Shown: one piece after another, positions 1-11,143 of the stretch
How positions within the stretch are numbered: the stretch's first letter is position 1
Layout: every line of letters begins with the position of its first letter
Origin: Massospora cicadina
Lineage: Eukaryota > Entomophthoromycota > Entomophthoromycetes > Entomophthorales > Entomophthoraceae
Assembly (NCBI GenBank): GCA_022478985.1
Contig: JAKSZP010004191.1
Location: 62,001 to 126,000 of the forward strand
Length of the DNA: 64,000 bases
Direction: 5' to 3'
Program-made: the position numbers and the translations under genes
Notes under the pieces: generated by a model
Databases searched by the model: none
What the model was told of the DNA's origin: nothing
The model's input: only the letters and a program-made list of their open reading frames with translations

Positions 1-905
1 CTCAAACAAGTGCTATGCGGTTTCTTCTCAAGGAGAAATTGATATCTCTAATAAATGTTCATAAAAAACTTCACTTTATTCTTCTGTTTTTCCAAATTAT
101 TTATATTCAAATATACTTTAAAAATACCATTTTAATGCCAATGTAATTCTTGTCAAAGGCGGTACATAAAGTGAAATACTATCTATCATTGATAAAGGCT
201 TTTCCATATGTTTGATCTGTTCTAAGATTATAAAAAAGATAAAAGTAGCTCCTGAATTAAACCTTACCCAAGAATATGAGACCACATGCTCCTCTTATAC
301 CAATCCTTAAGAATTTATTCTTCCCACCCATGCACTTTGAATAACTAGTTGTGACTGCACCTTATGTCATACTTAATAAATGTGATGATCCTCTGAAGGT
401 AAAGTTTTTGACTGATTTTGATGAAATAATCATTCTTAAGGGTACCTGCCTTTCTTAACTGGGTTTCAAGTACCTCTAATATTGAATAATATTACTACTA
501 GAAAGGGAGATTTAATTGACGTGTATGTCTGTAGGAATGTCCTACTTTTATACCCAGTTTGAATATCTGGTATCAGGAACAAAAACCATCCTTACTCTGT
601 TTTCTTCATGCAAAGAAACAGGTTTGCCTATACTGTAATATAACATAAATATTCTCCATTTCTCAGATGATGGCTACTATAGAAGTATATGTACTAGTGC
701 TGTTAAACCATAGGTTAGAAATACTGAGAGTTAATCCTTCTCATTTAAATTCTCTTCCATACCTGAGATAATTAAGCAAGCTTTTTTAAATTTCATAACT
801 GTTTATTAGTTAATTTTTAATAATAAACATGTGAGCTTAAACTAAAAATTTCATTGCTTATGTACGCCTAGTTACTATTAAAAAATTACTTTCTGCTCCC
901 TGATG
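1..905 (+). pseudogene. Ty3-type pol relic M, part 1 (protease to linker)
   Basis: This is a degenerate aspartic-protease region of an LTR retrotransposon. At about 226-285 the translation reads IIKKIKVAPELNLTQEYE. It lines up with the segment just after the protease active site of element A (SKYIKKIKLAFDLNYTQEF) and of element J (IIKKIKLAPNFKYTQEYG). The active-site Asp itself is not readable. The protease-to-RT linker continues to about 900 with many stops. The pol gene resumes after repeat R1 at 2268, so R1 was inserted into it. Assignment to Ty3 type rests on similarity to A and J in this window. Confidence 0.6.
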
Positions 906-2267
906 TAAGTCTTGGGGAACGTCCTTTGGCCCTCAATCAGGTCATCTTCCCATTCCCAAATAAAAAGACACTAAAGAGGATGGCGGTACTCTCACTCAGG
1001 GTGATCTCACTCACATAGTAGATAAGCGATGGGTAACAGCTCATATGCTTCAGATCCCACCCCCAATACCCACACTTACCTCAGCAGAACTATTGCGCGG
1101 AATTAGTGAAATCTGTGCTGAGATTACCAAATTGAAATTGGTCAGATCTAATTCAGTCAGCAATCTGGCTGATGGCCAAAATTTGAATGGCTTTAAAAGC
1201 ATGAATGAGATATCAGCTGGATCGCCTGACAGTTCCAATTCAATCACTAAACCAGTTGAACAAATATTGGGCGCCATTGATGAGGGTTCAAAGCCCTTGG
1301 ATAGTAATTTGGGAGTTGTGACCAATGTGCTGCTGTTGACCAAATGAATGGTTAAACAACCAAGCGTGGGCAGGTTGGCTGTCCTGAACCCATTCCCAAC
1401 CAAATGGACCCATCCCTATATGGGATGGCCTTGGGTGATTCCCATCACCTGTCAGGCCAAATGCCATCATGCTAACTGTTGTAAATGTAGTTGAGCCCTG
1501 GTTTGGACATTTGAGGTCAAAATGACAGAGACTTGGTCCACCACCAAATTTTGCGATGTCAGTTACCAAAGAATAAACCCACCCATTCCTGAACAATTTT
1601 CCAGATAGATCAAATTTGTGGGCCCCAACCCCATCCTGTCACTACCCAATTGACCACTATTAATTCAGTTGCATGGCACTGAGAAAATTGTTGGTTGATT
1701 TTCTTACTTTCCTTTCCAAATAAAATTTTCTAAAAAATCAAATTTTTTTATTTTCTGTTCCAACCACATCCCAGATGGCATTTCCCTGGTGGTCTGTCAC
1801 CCTGAATTCTGGGTAGGCTTTACCAATTATTTTGGTCACCATGGCTCCCTCTATCACTGATTGAGCCCAGCGAGTCCAACACTTTTGGTTTTACAACCCC
1901 ACTCTTATAAATTGTCAATAACAATACATGAGGATCTTATGGCCCTATGTACTACGATGGAAAGAGAGAATCCATCTCCCTATCACCCCCGATGAGTTGG
2001 CCTCTCAAGCCAAGAATCTCATTGAAACTATCCCAATAATCCCACCTCATGTAGTTAAAACCACTGGGTTGGAAATGGGTTCAGTGTGGTTTGTCATTGG
2101 GATACTCCTTACCCTGTTGTTGCATCACCACTTCGTGGTATCACATTTCCCAGCTCCATATCAAGTTGTATGGCTGGCAATGCCTCTGGCATTCTGGCTT
2201 GCTTTTTGGGTGTTCACGCATCCTGACTGGCAGGCCAGTCTAAACTTCTTCTGCCATTTCCATGACA
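906..2267 (+). repeat. R-family repeat of unknown type, copy R1
   Basis: This is the longest of three related copies; the others are near 34.8 and 63.3 kb. It interrupts pol relic M between protease and RT. Shared landmarks in order are GDLTHIVDKRWVTAH near 1003-1044, a W/Cys block PYMGWPWVIPITCQAKC near 1414-1464, and a hydrophobic block near 2160-2225. A 7-bp direct repeat CCTGATG at 899-905 and 2268-2274 may be its target-site duplication, but 7 bp is weak evidence. No RT, transposase or LTR is recognisable. I do not know what kind of element this is. Confidence 0.6.
979..1608 (+). pseudogene. R1 N-terminal coding segment (unknown protein)
   Basis: One reading frame runs about 630 bases and is interrupted only by TGA at 1345 and TGA at 1492. 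It begins with the conserved GDLTHIVDKRW block, continues through a Ser/Asn-rich stretch, and reaches the block WTHPYMGWPWVIPITCQAKC followed by HHANCCKC. The Cys/His spacing suggests metal binding, but it matches no zinc-finger consensus that I know. Copies R2 and R3 keep WDHPYVAWSW and WDWVPMTWPC at the same place. Both internal stops could be CGA-to-TGA changes. Function unknown. Confidence 0.5.
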
Positions 2268-2272
2268 CCTGA
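1928..2272 (+). CDS. R1 C-terminal ORF with hydrophobic segments, 114 aa
   Basis: This open frame is in a different phase from the upstream R1 coding segment, so it is probably the 3' part of one broken gene. Residues about 50-72 (SVWFVIGILLTLLLHHHF) and 82-96 (WLAMPLAFWLAFWVF) are strongly hydrophobic and could be membrane segments. Copy R2 keeps IWIAMLTAFWLGFWVVTH at the equivalent place, matching VWLAMPLAFWLAFWVFTH here. Conservation at both DNA and protein level argues that this is real coding sequence. No family recognised; the true start is not known. Confidence 0.45.
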   Translation: MRILWPYVLRWKERIHLPITPDELASQAKNLIETIPIIPPHVVKTTGLEMGSVWFVIGILLTLLLHHHFVVSHFPAPYQVVWLAMPLAFWLAFWVFTHPDWQASLNFFCHFHDT

Positions 2273-3882
2273 TGAGGAGAATTGTCTAAATATGTATTAA
2301 TAGATAGCTCTCTTTTTGCGCAAGTTGAAGTTATTAATAAAGGTTCTCTTAGTCCGGAACAGAAAGAGAAAGCAGAAGCTCTCATTTCTAAATACCAATA
2401 ACTTCACGAATAACTTAGAAGACTATAGGCTGATGAAAGGGGACAACATACAGTAAAAACTCAGTATGCGCCCCTATATCAAGATTTTCCTTTACCTAAA
2501 GCTTAAGATTAAGAAGGCTCAAGTATCCATTGAATTAAAGCATATTTTGGAAGGTAGATTGATTCTATTTCTCAAGTCCTTTAGCCTGTCCCGTCTGCTA
2601 ATCTAAAAAAGGATGGGGGGACATGAAGTTGTCATGGAGCTTAAAAAACTCAATGCCATTAATTAAAAAGGTTATCTTCCTTAACTCATATATTTAAATC
2701 AAATTTGATTATTAGCAGGATTTCAGTTTTTATTCTATGGATTCCATAGTGGGTACTGAAAGAAAGATTTGGCCCATGAAATGGCATAAATGTGTTTTAA
2801 TTTATAGAGAAGGTTTGTTCATTCTGACCCAGATGCTTTAGGACTTTGTAACGCCCGTGCTACTTTCCAATGAGATAAGTATGGCTTGTTTGGTAATTTA
2901 AAAATTTCCTGTGTTCTAATTTCTTTTGACAATGTAAATATATATTCTCATACGCTTTTAAAACATTTAACTACCTAGAGGTAATGTTTGAACAGCTTTG
3001 ATGGGGCTCACTAAACTACATCTAATAAGCGTTTTTTCTTTGAACTGAAATGGGGTAAATTGGTCATTAAATCAATCAGGAAGAAATATTACCTTTGTCA
3101 AAAAAAGGTAAGTGCTATATGGACATGTCAGTACCAACAGTTTACAAGAAATCAAAATTTTTGAGTAAGGTTAATTATAATCTCTACTTGATCCTCTATT
3201 TTGTTAAAATATTGCAGAGATCTTAATAAATTCATTGCACAAAAAAGTCCATTTTTTTGAAAAAAAAACTAACAAAAATTGTTTAATATTCTATGCTATG
3301 ATTTATCTACTGCTTCCAGTCTAGCTCATCATGACTTCAATAAGTCTTTCTCTTTTTTATGGACACTACCAAAGTTTCCATCAAAGCCTTACTTACCCAA
3401 CATGGTACCAAATCTGTAAATCCTATTGCATATAATAATACCATCACTTAGTCTGAGTATCTATAGCATAACAAAAGAGAATGTCTCAATATGTTTATTA
3501 GATATCAAACACTTTCAACCCAATCCCCATGACAAATCTTTTTCAATTATAACTGATCATGCCTCATCGAAGTAACTTAAGCAGCTGAAAAACCTATACA
3601 AACGCCTGGCCCCTATTCTCTAAAACTCATTAACTATGACTTTTCAATTGTTCACTATGACAATGCAGTACATCAAAATGTCAATGGTTTATCTCAGTAA
3701 CCAGTAAGAGCTCTGCTTTATGCTGAGAAAGATTATATTGTAATTAATTGGTATACCCAAACTTTGAATTTAAAAAATCTGAGAATCTATCATTAGTTTA
3801 TAAAAATGGCTAAGGACATGAATATTGAAAATGAGATTTTTTAAAAAATAACTTGATACAAATTGGTTTCTGTCATGGTGAA
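2268..3882 (+). pseudogene. Ty3-type pol relic M, part 2 (RT and RNase H)
   Basis: The segment opens with SLSPEQKEKAEALISKYQ (about 2344-2397), typical of the linker just before Ty3-type RT. The RT motif ALGLCNARATFQ is at 2835-2870. The catalytic box has decayed to SFDNVNIYSHTL near 2922, where FDN replaces YxDD. RNase H follows with ITDHASSK near 3550. The domain ends with KLINYDFSIVHYDNAVHQN and NGLSQ at about 3625-3700, equivalent to the usual HxNADALSR. Many stops; non-functional. The integrase part lies beyond a solo LTR and resumes at 4581. Confidence 0.75.
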
Positions 3883-4580
3883 TGACATGATAGTAGATAC
3901 AGATTAAAAACACAAAGCAAAGAGTGAAGAGGCAAAGAAAAGCAAGTTAATGAATCTGCCTGACCTGAGGCACACCCTAGATCAACACTGGGTAAGAGAA
4001 AAATATGCCCAAGTTGGTTCTGAGGGGTGCGCGTGATGGACTCAAGGGAGTTAAATCTTCAGTCTTGCAGTGCATTGGTTATCAATTAATTTAGGATTGG
4101 TTGTTACATTTTCTAGGAAAATGGGGCTTTGAATACCATAAAGTTATGATATCTATAAAACGGGCAACATGCTAATACATTTAATTACTCAGGTGCAAGC
4201 ATAATTGAGTTACAGCATTAAAAAGGATGGTAGTGTGCGCTTATTGGTTGGAATGGAGACAGTGCATCACCTAATGGGAAATGACCCCCAATCATTTTGA
4301 TTATTGGTTTGCAACTAACCTTCTTTATTGATTGACTGGTTTAATAAAAGAACACATCACTTTTAACTTAAAATTTATGTGCATTTATTTGGTACTGTTT
4401 GCCAGCCTACATGGGGTCCAAAATAAAGAAGTATGCAATCCTTACCTTAAGACCTTTGTGCACTGTTCTTATTTGCGGTGCTCTGTTTCTCCTCCTGTTA
4501 ATAAGATGTTCCCATGTTGTTGAGTGGGGATATCCCACCATCTCTATGGTATCTGAAGTGTTACATACACGCTACTAACA
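3883..4580 (+). mobile_element. solo LTR of the chromovirus K family
   Basis: This segment resembles the 3' LTR of element K (56,327-57,221) in order. Both share an AAGAGGC purine-rich stretch, a segment reading CTGACnTGAGGCACAC, the GTGCGCTTATTGG block, and an end at CTAACA. It starts TGACATGATAG and ends in CA. No internal region is attached, and it sits between the RNase H and integrase halves of relic M, so it is best read as a solo LTR from homologous recombination. I could not find a convincing 5-bp target duplication (GTGAA before, GTTTC after). Confidence 0.6.
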
Positions 4581-4673
4581 GTTTCCTTTTATCTGTCCCT
4601 CTTTTAGGACCAATATTGTAAGGGAAGCCCATCAACTTACTGGTCATGAAACAGTCAGTAAACTCTTAGATGA
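4581..4673 (+). pseudogene. Ty3-type pol relic M, part 3 (integrase HHCC start)
   Basis: The translation NIVREAHQLTGHETVSKLL is the His-His half of the integrase zinc-binding domain. It is cut off exactly where element A's 5' LTR starts. The matching Cys half is found on the other side of element A, at 11,144. Confidence 0.75.
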
Positions 4674-5349
4674 TGTTGGACAATTACAAGTCTGATGTAT
4701 CAAAAAGAGTGGTCTAAAGGTAAATGATGAAAAAATTGGCCAAAAGGCCCTATCAAATCCCGGTGGAACCCCTTAAATTGGGGTAACCCTTCTATTAATA
4801 ATCGGGAAAACAAAATGAGTTTGGGTGGTTGGATTGCACAAAATCATCAGTTAAATTTGGGAAGTTCATAGTAGGCTCCTCTCTAGGCCACTTCTAATGT
4901 AGTACAGCCTACACCACAAAGATTGGCTCCTTTTATAGGGGTCAGAGGGTGTCCAACAAGGTGCAAAATTTTTCCAGTCCACTGATTGGATAAAATATAT
5001 CAAAACCTTACCATACGGATTTATCTTACCTGCCCTCCATCAGCCGTTTTGTCAAAGTGAAGTGTGTTACTCTGAGCTCTGACAGATCAATTTTTTAAAA
5101 TTTCCTATATTAGACCATACTAAGCAATCTGAGCTTTGAGCCTTCACCTCTTAAATACTAAGTATTAACTTATTAAGCAGGTTCAATTTCTTAACCCCTG
5201 GCAACTAATAAGATATAAAATACAGCTTTCTAGTATTTTATGTTTTATTATTTTTACTATCAGTGGTGCTATTTAACCTTTCAAATAAAATTGTTGGACT
5301 TTAGGTGCAAAATGAACCAGTGAGCATTTAAAAAACTTAGAATCTAATA
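4674..5349 (+). repeat. 5' LTR of element A
   Basis: It starts TGTTGGACAATTACAAGTC and aligns along its whole length with 10,320-11,143. It is about 148 bp shorter than the 3' LTR. The missing block lies between two copies of TGAGCCTTnAC that are present in the 3' LTR, so a deletion by short direct repeat is likely. The expected terminal CA has decayed to TA. Confidence 0.88.
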
Positions 5350-5351
5350 AG

Positions 5352-5371
5352 TGGTGCTTACTACAAGGGAG
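5352..5371 (+). promoter_or_regulatory. candidate primer-binding site of element A
   Basis: TGGTGCTTACTACAAGGGAG begins two bases after the 5' LTR, where a tRNA primer site is expected and starting with the usual TGG. The tRNA that would match cannot be named from this window. Confidence 0.4.
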
Positions 5372-5439
5372 TCTTTACACTACAAAAAATTCCTGTTTAA
5401 AAATGATTAATGTACAGAAACCAAGGCTAGCTGCCTTAG

Positions 5440-6760
5440 AACAACTAGCCATTGCTTTGTCTCGCCTTAAAAGGTTTGAGCAGCACTCTTCATAAGGCCC
5501 TTATGGGCCACCTCTGTTATTCTCAAACCTCCGCTCAGAGACAAGTTCACAACAGGTAAGGGAAGCTTTACTTCCTTCCTTTTCGTTTATGAATCAGTGA
5601 TGGAAGTAGCGACTGACCATCAAAAAACCAAGTATACCATTCCCTGCAAAAGTCGCATGGCTCAAGAGATTATGGTTCCACATATGACCAACCTTAGCTC
5701 TGAGCGGAGGTTAAACAAACGCTTATTGATGAATTTGGCTCCTCAAAGAGTTTACAACGGCAAAAAGAGGCTATATGTGCCTTAGCTTGCAAGTGGGTGA
5801 ATTGCTCCCTCTTTTGTTAAACGCTTTTATAGTTAAGCTCAACCTCTGTTTCTTTTACAAAAATGCTCCCACTTAATAACGCTATTGCTGCTGTTTTGGC
5901 TGGATTGGTGCCTCATCCTTCTTTGGCGATGCCTATTTTCTCTTTCAAGCATTACTTTAAAAATGTATGGGATATCAAAGAGGCTTTACTATCTGTGGTT
6001 GACTTCTACGGACAGGATAAAATGTAAGACACTCTGAGACAAGCATCTCCTATAACCTCTTCAGCCTCTTCTATGGCTGTTTCCTCTTTAGAAATCAGCT
6101 CTTATGAAGCTGCCACCACAAGATGCGCCTTCCCCATGTGAGGATATGCAAAGAGTACTAGCAGTGACAGGGCAGCTCTCCCCTTCATCTTCTGTTTCCA
6201 AAGCTCAGCTGGCGAAGTTAGCTATCACTTTGCCTTGCTCCCCTTCTTCTTTATAGCATTCTTCCAAAGTGTCTGAAGTGTTGCGTCCCTCTAAGGCGCT
6301 ACCTCTATTCTTATGGCATCTCTACCAACTGTATCTCGTTCAAAACCTATGGCCATGGGACAGCCCAACCATATCACTTCCAAAGCAAAAGTCAAATTAT
6401 TACAAATCCAATACATCCCCAAAGGTTAATACGATGAAGGAACAACCCCAAGACCTATCTTGACATAAGGGAAGCCCTGAACCTACCTCACCCCCTATGG
6501 GCTCCTTAACATGCATTGATAGCCCTCTGATGATGAATCTGAAGAGGGTAGTGAAGATGTGGATCATTATGTTTAGGAGCCCCAGGTGAAGTGGAGATAC
6601 CTGACCTATTAAATCTGGAGAGAGTGGATTGGGCTAAGATCCCCCATCAAACTTATCTCTGGCAAGCGTTGAGGGGTCTTGAGATTGTTGACACTGCCAG
6701 TGACACTGACCAGCTCATCGCCACATTTATACAATATACCCAGTATGTTCATACCCTGAA
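5440..6760 (+). pseudogene. element A gag region, degenerate
   Basis: This region lies between the primer-binding site and the protease. Short open pieces remain, such as 5597-5785 and 6269-6463. The segment near 5930-6010 (IFSFKHYFKNVWDIKEALLSV) has the helical character of a capsid. No zinc knuckle can be read. The call relies on position and is otherwise weakly supported. Confidence 0.4.
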
Positions 6761-6845
6761 GTCAATATAAGAAACATACCCTGAGACTGCCAAAAGTCTT
6801 TCCTCTACTCTCCGTCTAAATAAGGTCCTTTCTCTTTCTCCCAAC

Positions 6846-7158
6846 TTGGGTGGAACTTTAACTAAAGTGGATGTCGCTGATAATGGAGTGTGGGTTAGTG
6901 CTATCCTTGACACTGGGTCCCCTGTGAACGCTGTATTATCCAAATATATAAAAAAAATTAAGCTGGCCTTTGACCTCAACTATACACAAGAGTTTGGAAC
7001 TGCGGGGCCAAACAACACTCGCGCCATTAGATCATATTCTTCTCTGCCTATTAGTTTTGGGAAGCTCATCTTGTAAGCTCCAGCGGCTGCCTTGGCCAAC
7101 AATATATATGGTCTACTCATTGGTACCCAGTTCATGCTCAAATGTGAAGGGGTTATAA
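6846..7158 (+). pseudogene. element A aspartic protease
   Basis: The active-site block ILDTGSPVNAVLSKYIKKI keeps the catalytic DTG motif. It is followed by KLAFDLNYTQEFGTAGP and then a second hydrophobic block. The open frame begins at 6846 and stops at 7074; the domain appears to run on in another frame to about 7158. It would cleave the Gag-Pol polyprotein. Elements J and relic M carry the same block in more decayed form. Confidence 0.7.
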
Positions 7159-7859
7159 CTTGAAGCAGGGATATCTCTCCTTGCTTAACTATGAGGTTCC
7201 TATGATTCTGACAAATGATGAGCTCAATAAAAAATTATGCTTACACAGTTGAGTTACCCTATTACGCCTTATCTTTGCATTACACTATGGAAGGAAGGCA
7301 TACAAAAATGCTGCCTCAATAAGTGAATCTTGGAGGGAGTCCCTTTTTATGCTTCTGAGGAGGCTGTCATCAAGGCTGGTAAACAAAGGGAAGTTGACAT
7401 GAAGATTACCTTGCAATTGACACACAACTACCTACTGCATCTAATTAGCATTGATGGTGTTAGTCCTTTAAAGCCCAGAGTTTTGCCAGGCTTTATAGAC
7501 CCTGCCTATCAACGACCTATCAACCTTCTGCTAGGGAATCTCACCAAGAAGGATATAGTTATAAAAAAGCATCAGGAATTAAAGGGGCATGTTGATTCCC
7601 CTTGAGGAAATAAAACAAGTTCACTGTATTGGATCTATGGTGGATATGGGCTTACGTAATACCTAGTTTTTGTAACTACCTTCCATTCATATCTATAATA
7701 AACTGGCCCCAGCTGAGCTGTATTAAAATCCACACCTTACTGGAGTCCTATAGCGACATCTTCTCTATCTATAAAACCAACTATGGGCACATGAAGGGTT
7801 GGACTCATACCATTGAAGTTGGTGACGCTCGGCCTATCCACTCCAAAACCTACCACAAA

Positions 7860-8600
7860 TCCAAAGTTGAGTAGCTACAGATGTGGACGGAGCTAAAACA
7901 GCTTCTGGAAGCTGGGTTGTTGGTGCCTTCCAAAAGTCCTTAGACTTCCCCTCTCCTATTGATAAAGAAGAAAAATTGAGGACATTGGGTAGTGATGGAC
8001 TACTGCAGATTATACAACCTCACAAAGAAGAACAGTTACCCTATCATACGCATTGATGACGCTTTGGCCCAACTCTCTAGGTCTAAATTTTTCTCCGCCA
8101 TGGACTTGGCTAATGGGTAGTGGCAGATGGACCTTTCTCCATAGGATCAGGAGAAGTGCGCCCTTATCTGCAGTGAGGGTTTGTTCTAACCTACTCAGCT
8201 ACCCCATGTGTTGTGTAATGTGCCTGTTACTTTTCAGCGGGCAATGGATCACATTCTCCAGGACCTTAAGCTGGGATGTGTGATCTTCTACCTCAATGAC
8301 ATTTAAGTCTTCTCCAAGATGTTCAACAAGCATCTCACGCATCTAAAGGAGATGTTTCAATCCTTGCGGGAATCTTATATCAAACTGAAGCCCTCCAAAT
8401 TCACTTTCTTCCAGAAGAAGCTGGATTTTCTTGGGCACGCCATCTCACAAGATGGGATATAGCTTCTACAAAATAAAGAAGCAATATCCAAGATGCCCGC
8501 GCCCAAAACCTTTCATAAAATCCAGGTATCCTTGGGCATAATGGGTATTACCAATAATCTATCCCAAAATTCACCCAGCACAGCGAACCCCTTATCCTCC
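7860..8600 (+). pseudogene. element A reverse transcriptase
   Basis: The usual Ty3 RT motifs appear in order. They are YCRLYNLTKKNSYPIIRIDD, then SKFFSAMDLANG with a stop in the following YWQM position, then a decayed LCNxPxTFQRAMDHILQD. The catalytic box is VIFYLND, where YLND replaces YLDD. KLKPSKFTFFQKKLDFLGHA follows. The damaged catalytic box and several stops make it inactive. Confidence 0.8.
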
Positions 8601-8639
8601 TCTTGGTTAAAAACACTCCTTTCCATTGATTGCTAAACA

Positions 8640-9115
8640 AAAAAACCACACTTGAGACCCTGAAGGAGTTGCTGCAACAAAGGATCATCCTCCATCACCC
8701 TGACTATGGCAAGCCCACATATTTTTCAAGGATGCCTCTGACTACGAAGCTGGAGATATCTTAGCTCAGTTGTATGAAAATGAGGTTGATCATCCCATTT
8801 CCTACTTCAGAAAAAATGCTTTAAAAAGCTGAGCTCAACTACAGCGTCACTGATAAGGAGTGCCTAGCTGTCCTGCACATTGTCAGATACTACCGCCCTT
8901 TTCTATATGGGACATCATTCAAGTAGTTACTGACCACGCCTCCTTGAAGTGGTTGCAGATTATGAAAGGTCCCACTGGGCGGTTATCTCTCTGGGCTCTA
9001 AAGCTCCAGCATTAAAATATGACCATTGAGCTTCGAGCTGGGACACTCCATATGAACGTTGATGGATTTACGTGACTGCCTGTCCTTCATCTTTACAATT
9101 GCAAAGCAGAGAGGT
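8640..9115 (+). pseudogene. element A RNase H
   Basis: Readable blocks include AELNYSVTDKECLAVLHIV then RYYRPFLYGTSF, a TDHASLKW equivalent near 8925-8950, and an end corresponding to DALSRLP near 9060. There the Arg codon reads TGA, consistent with CGA to TGA. The domain is frameshifted. Confidence 0.7.
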
Positions 9116-10308
9116 TGCATGACCTCCTAATGACTCATGACGCATGGGATGATGAAGATGAACTGGTACAAAAGATTTTAGCATGGCACTCCTGCAACAA
9201 AAAGGTGGAAAGTGGGTTTTATATAAGAAAGTAGGAGTATATTGGTTGACCTATCTCCTGCCATCTGAGCGAATACCTGTCATATTAGAGTCTCACACTA
9301 GCATTGGGAATGGCGGAGTATGCAAAGCCTATGAGTGAATAAAAGAGCGGTAATACTGGGAGGGCATGATGTAAACCATAACTGAAGTCTTGGATGTCTG
9401 ACTGACCTGTAAAAAAACTAGCTTCAAGACCCAATATCAGTATCAACCCACAACGCCCCAACAACCTTTCCACACCATAAATTTAGATGTGGTAGGTCCA
9501 TTACCTCAGACCACCAGCAGTAATTGTTGCATCTTGGTCAGAATTGATCATTTTACCAAATGAGTTGAAGCTGTTGCTCTCCCATCCTAGAATGCTAAGG
9601 CCAATGCCACCTTCATACATCTTTATATCTTTACGCGGCATGGTTGCCCCAGGTTCTCCTTTGTAATAATGGGAAAAATTTTACCTCCCAAGTGGTAAAA
9701 CTCCTCACCACCTTCATGGGTGCACAACAACTTATCTCAGCCCCCTATAACCCTTCTACCAATGGTGCCGTAGAAAGAGAAAATGGGACCCTGGTCTCTA
9801 TACTTCAGAAAATGTCCAACTCTGACCCTCTTCACTAGGATCTTTACTTACCCAGTACCCTCATGTCCTACCATATCAGTTACCACCAGATCCTTAAAAT
9901 GTATCCACTACATGTGTTGTATGCCAAGGCTCTGGGGTGCCTGCTTTATTAATCAAAGAAGTTTTCTCAGCTAGGACTGGTCTGGATCAAGCCATGAAGA
10001 AGTTGGCGCAGCACATAGTCCAGTTACAGTCTGAGGCGATGATTAATTTAGCAAAAACTGTCACTAAAAAGGGAAAAGCGGCCAATGAGCTCTGGATACC
10101 ACTCCCTTCCTTACAAGTGGTAGACTTGGTGCTCTACTACCACAACTAAACTATGCCTGAAAAGAAAAGCTTGGGTCCATATGAGAAGGGCCTTTTGTAA
10201 TCACTTGTAAGCAAAGAGATGAGTATTCCATTAAATTTCTTGCTTCTGGAGTTACAATCAACCAAGTGCATAAACAGTTCTTGAGACCTTATTCCCCCCT
10301 ACAATTAT
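9116..10308 (+). pseudogene. element A integrase
   Basis: The core starts at INLDVVGPLPQTTSSN, which holds the first catalytic Asp. It continues through a TRHGCP block. The open piece at 9644-9838 carries CNNGKNFTSQ and YNPSTNGAVERENGTL. The second catalytic Asp has become Asn (CNNG instead of SDNG), while the Glu is kept. The C-terminal part (AMKKLAQHIVQLQSEAMINL) runs to the polypurine tract with no chromodomain. Confidence 0.8.
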
Positions 10309-10319
10309 TGAAGGGGTAA

Positions 10320-11143
10320 TGTCAGACAATTACAAGTCTGATGTATAGAAAAGAGTGGTTTAAAGGTTAATGTTGAAAAAATTGGTCAAAAGACCCTGGT
10401 CAATTTCTGAAGGAAGCCCTCAAATTAGGGTAACCCTTCTATTAGTAATCAGGTTAAAAAATGAGTTTGGCTGTTGGATTGCACAAAATCGTCAGTTAAA
10501 TTTGGAGAGTTCAAAGTAGGCTCCTCTCTAGGTCACTTGTAATTTTGTACAGCCTAAACTATGGAGACTGGCACCTTTTATAGGATCAGAGGGAGTCCAA
10601 CAAGGTGCAAAGTTTTTCAATCAACTTATTGGATAAAATATAAAAACCTTACCACACAGATTTATCTTACTCTCCCTCTATCAGCTGTTTTGTCAAAGTA
10701 AAGTGTGTTACTCTGAGCTCTGACAGGTCAAATCTAAATAAATTCTATTTTGGAATTTAATAAGCAATCTGAGCTCTGAGCCTTCACCTTAGTAATTGAG
10801 GTGGGTCAACCTTGGGACAAATATACCACACCGAGATTTTTGTTTACATCCAGTAAGGGTTTCAAACAAGTGTCAAATAAAACCTGCACTAGAGTGGAGG
10901 CAGAATTAACCTGCCAGGATAAACGCCCTTGAGCCTTAACATCTTAAATACTAAGTATTGACTTATTAAGAAAGTCCATTTCTAACACCCATGGCAAATA
11001 AAGTATATAAGATATACAGCTTTCTAGTATTTTAGTAATCTATTATTTTTACTATCAGTGGTGCTATTTAATCCCCTAAATAAAAGTGTTGGACTCTAGG
11101 TGCAAAATGGACCAGCAAGCATCTAAAAAACTAGAATACAACA
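10320..11143 (+). repeat. 3' LTR of element A
   Basis: It starts TGTCAGACAATTACAAGTC directly after the purine-rich tract GAAGGGGTAA and ends in CA. It pairs with 4674-5349. It keeps a block of about 148 bp (about 10,790-10,940) that the 5' LTR lacks. Confidence 0.88.

Larger units (their letters stand above)
4674..11143 (+). mobile_element. Ty3-type LTR retrotransposon A, complete structure, degenerate
   Basis: The element is 6.5 kb with two related LTRs, a candidate primer-binding site, gag, protease, RT, RNase H, integrase and a polypurine tract, in Ty3 order. The target duplication is GATGA (4669-4673) against GATGG (11144-11148), with one difference. It was inserted into the integrase of relic M. 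All coding regions carry stops and frameshifts. The integrase end has no visible chromodomain, unlike element K. LTR divergence is obvious by eye, so the insertion is not recent. Confidence 0.88.

Noticed and set aside
1345..1494. TGA as a sense codon (recoded genetic code)
   Set aside because: TAA and TAG stops are equally common in the relics, and TGA occurs at positions expecting different residues (Arg, Gly). Mutation is the simpler explanation.
1928..2272. Retroviral-type envelope protein in R1
   Set aside because: The ORF has hydrophobic segments, but there is no signal peptide, cleavage site or association with a complete LTR element.
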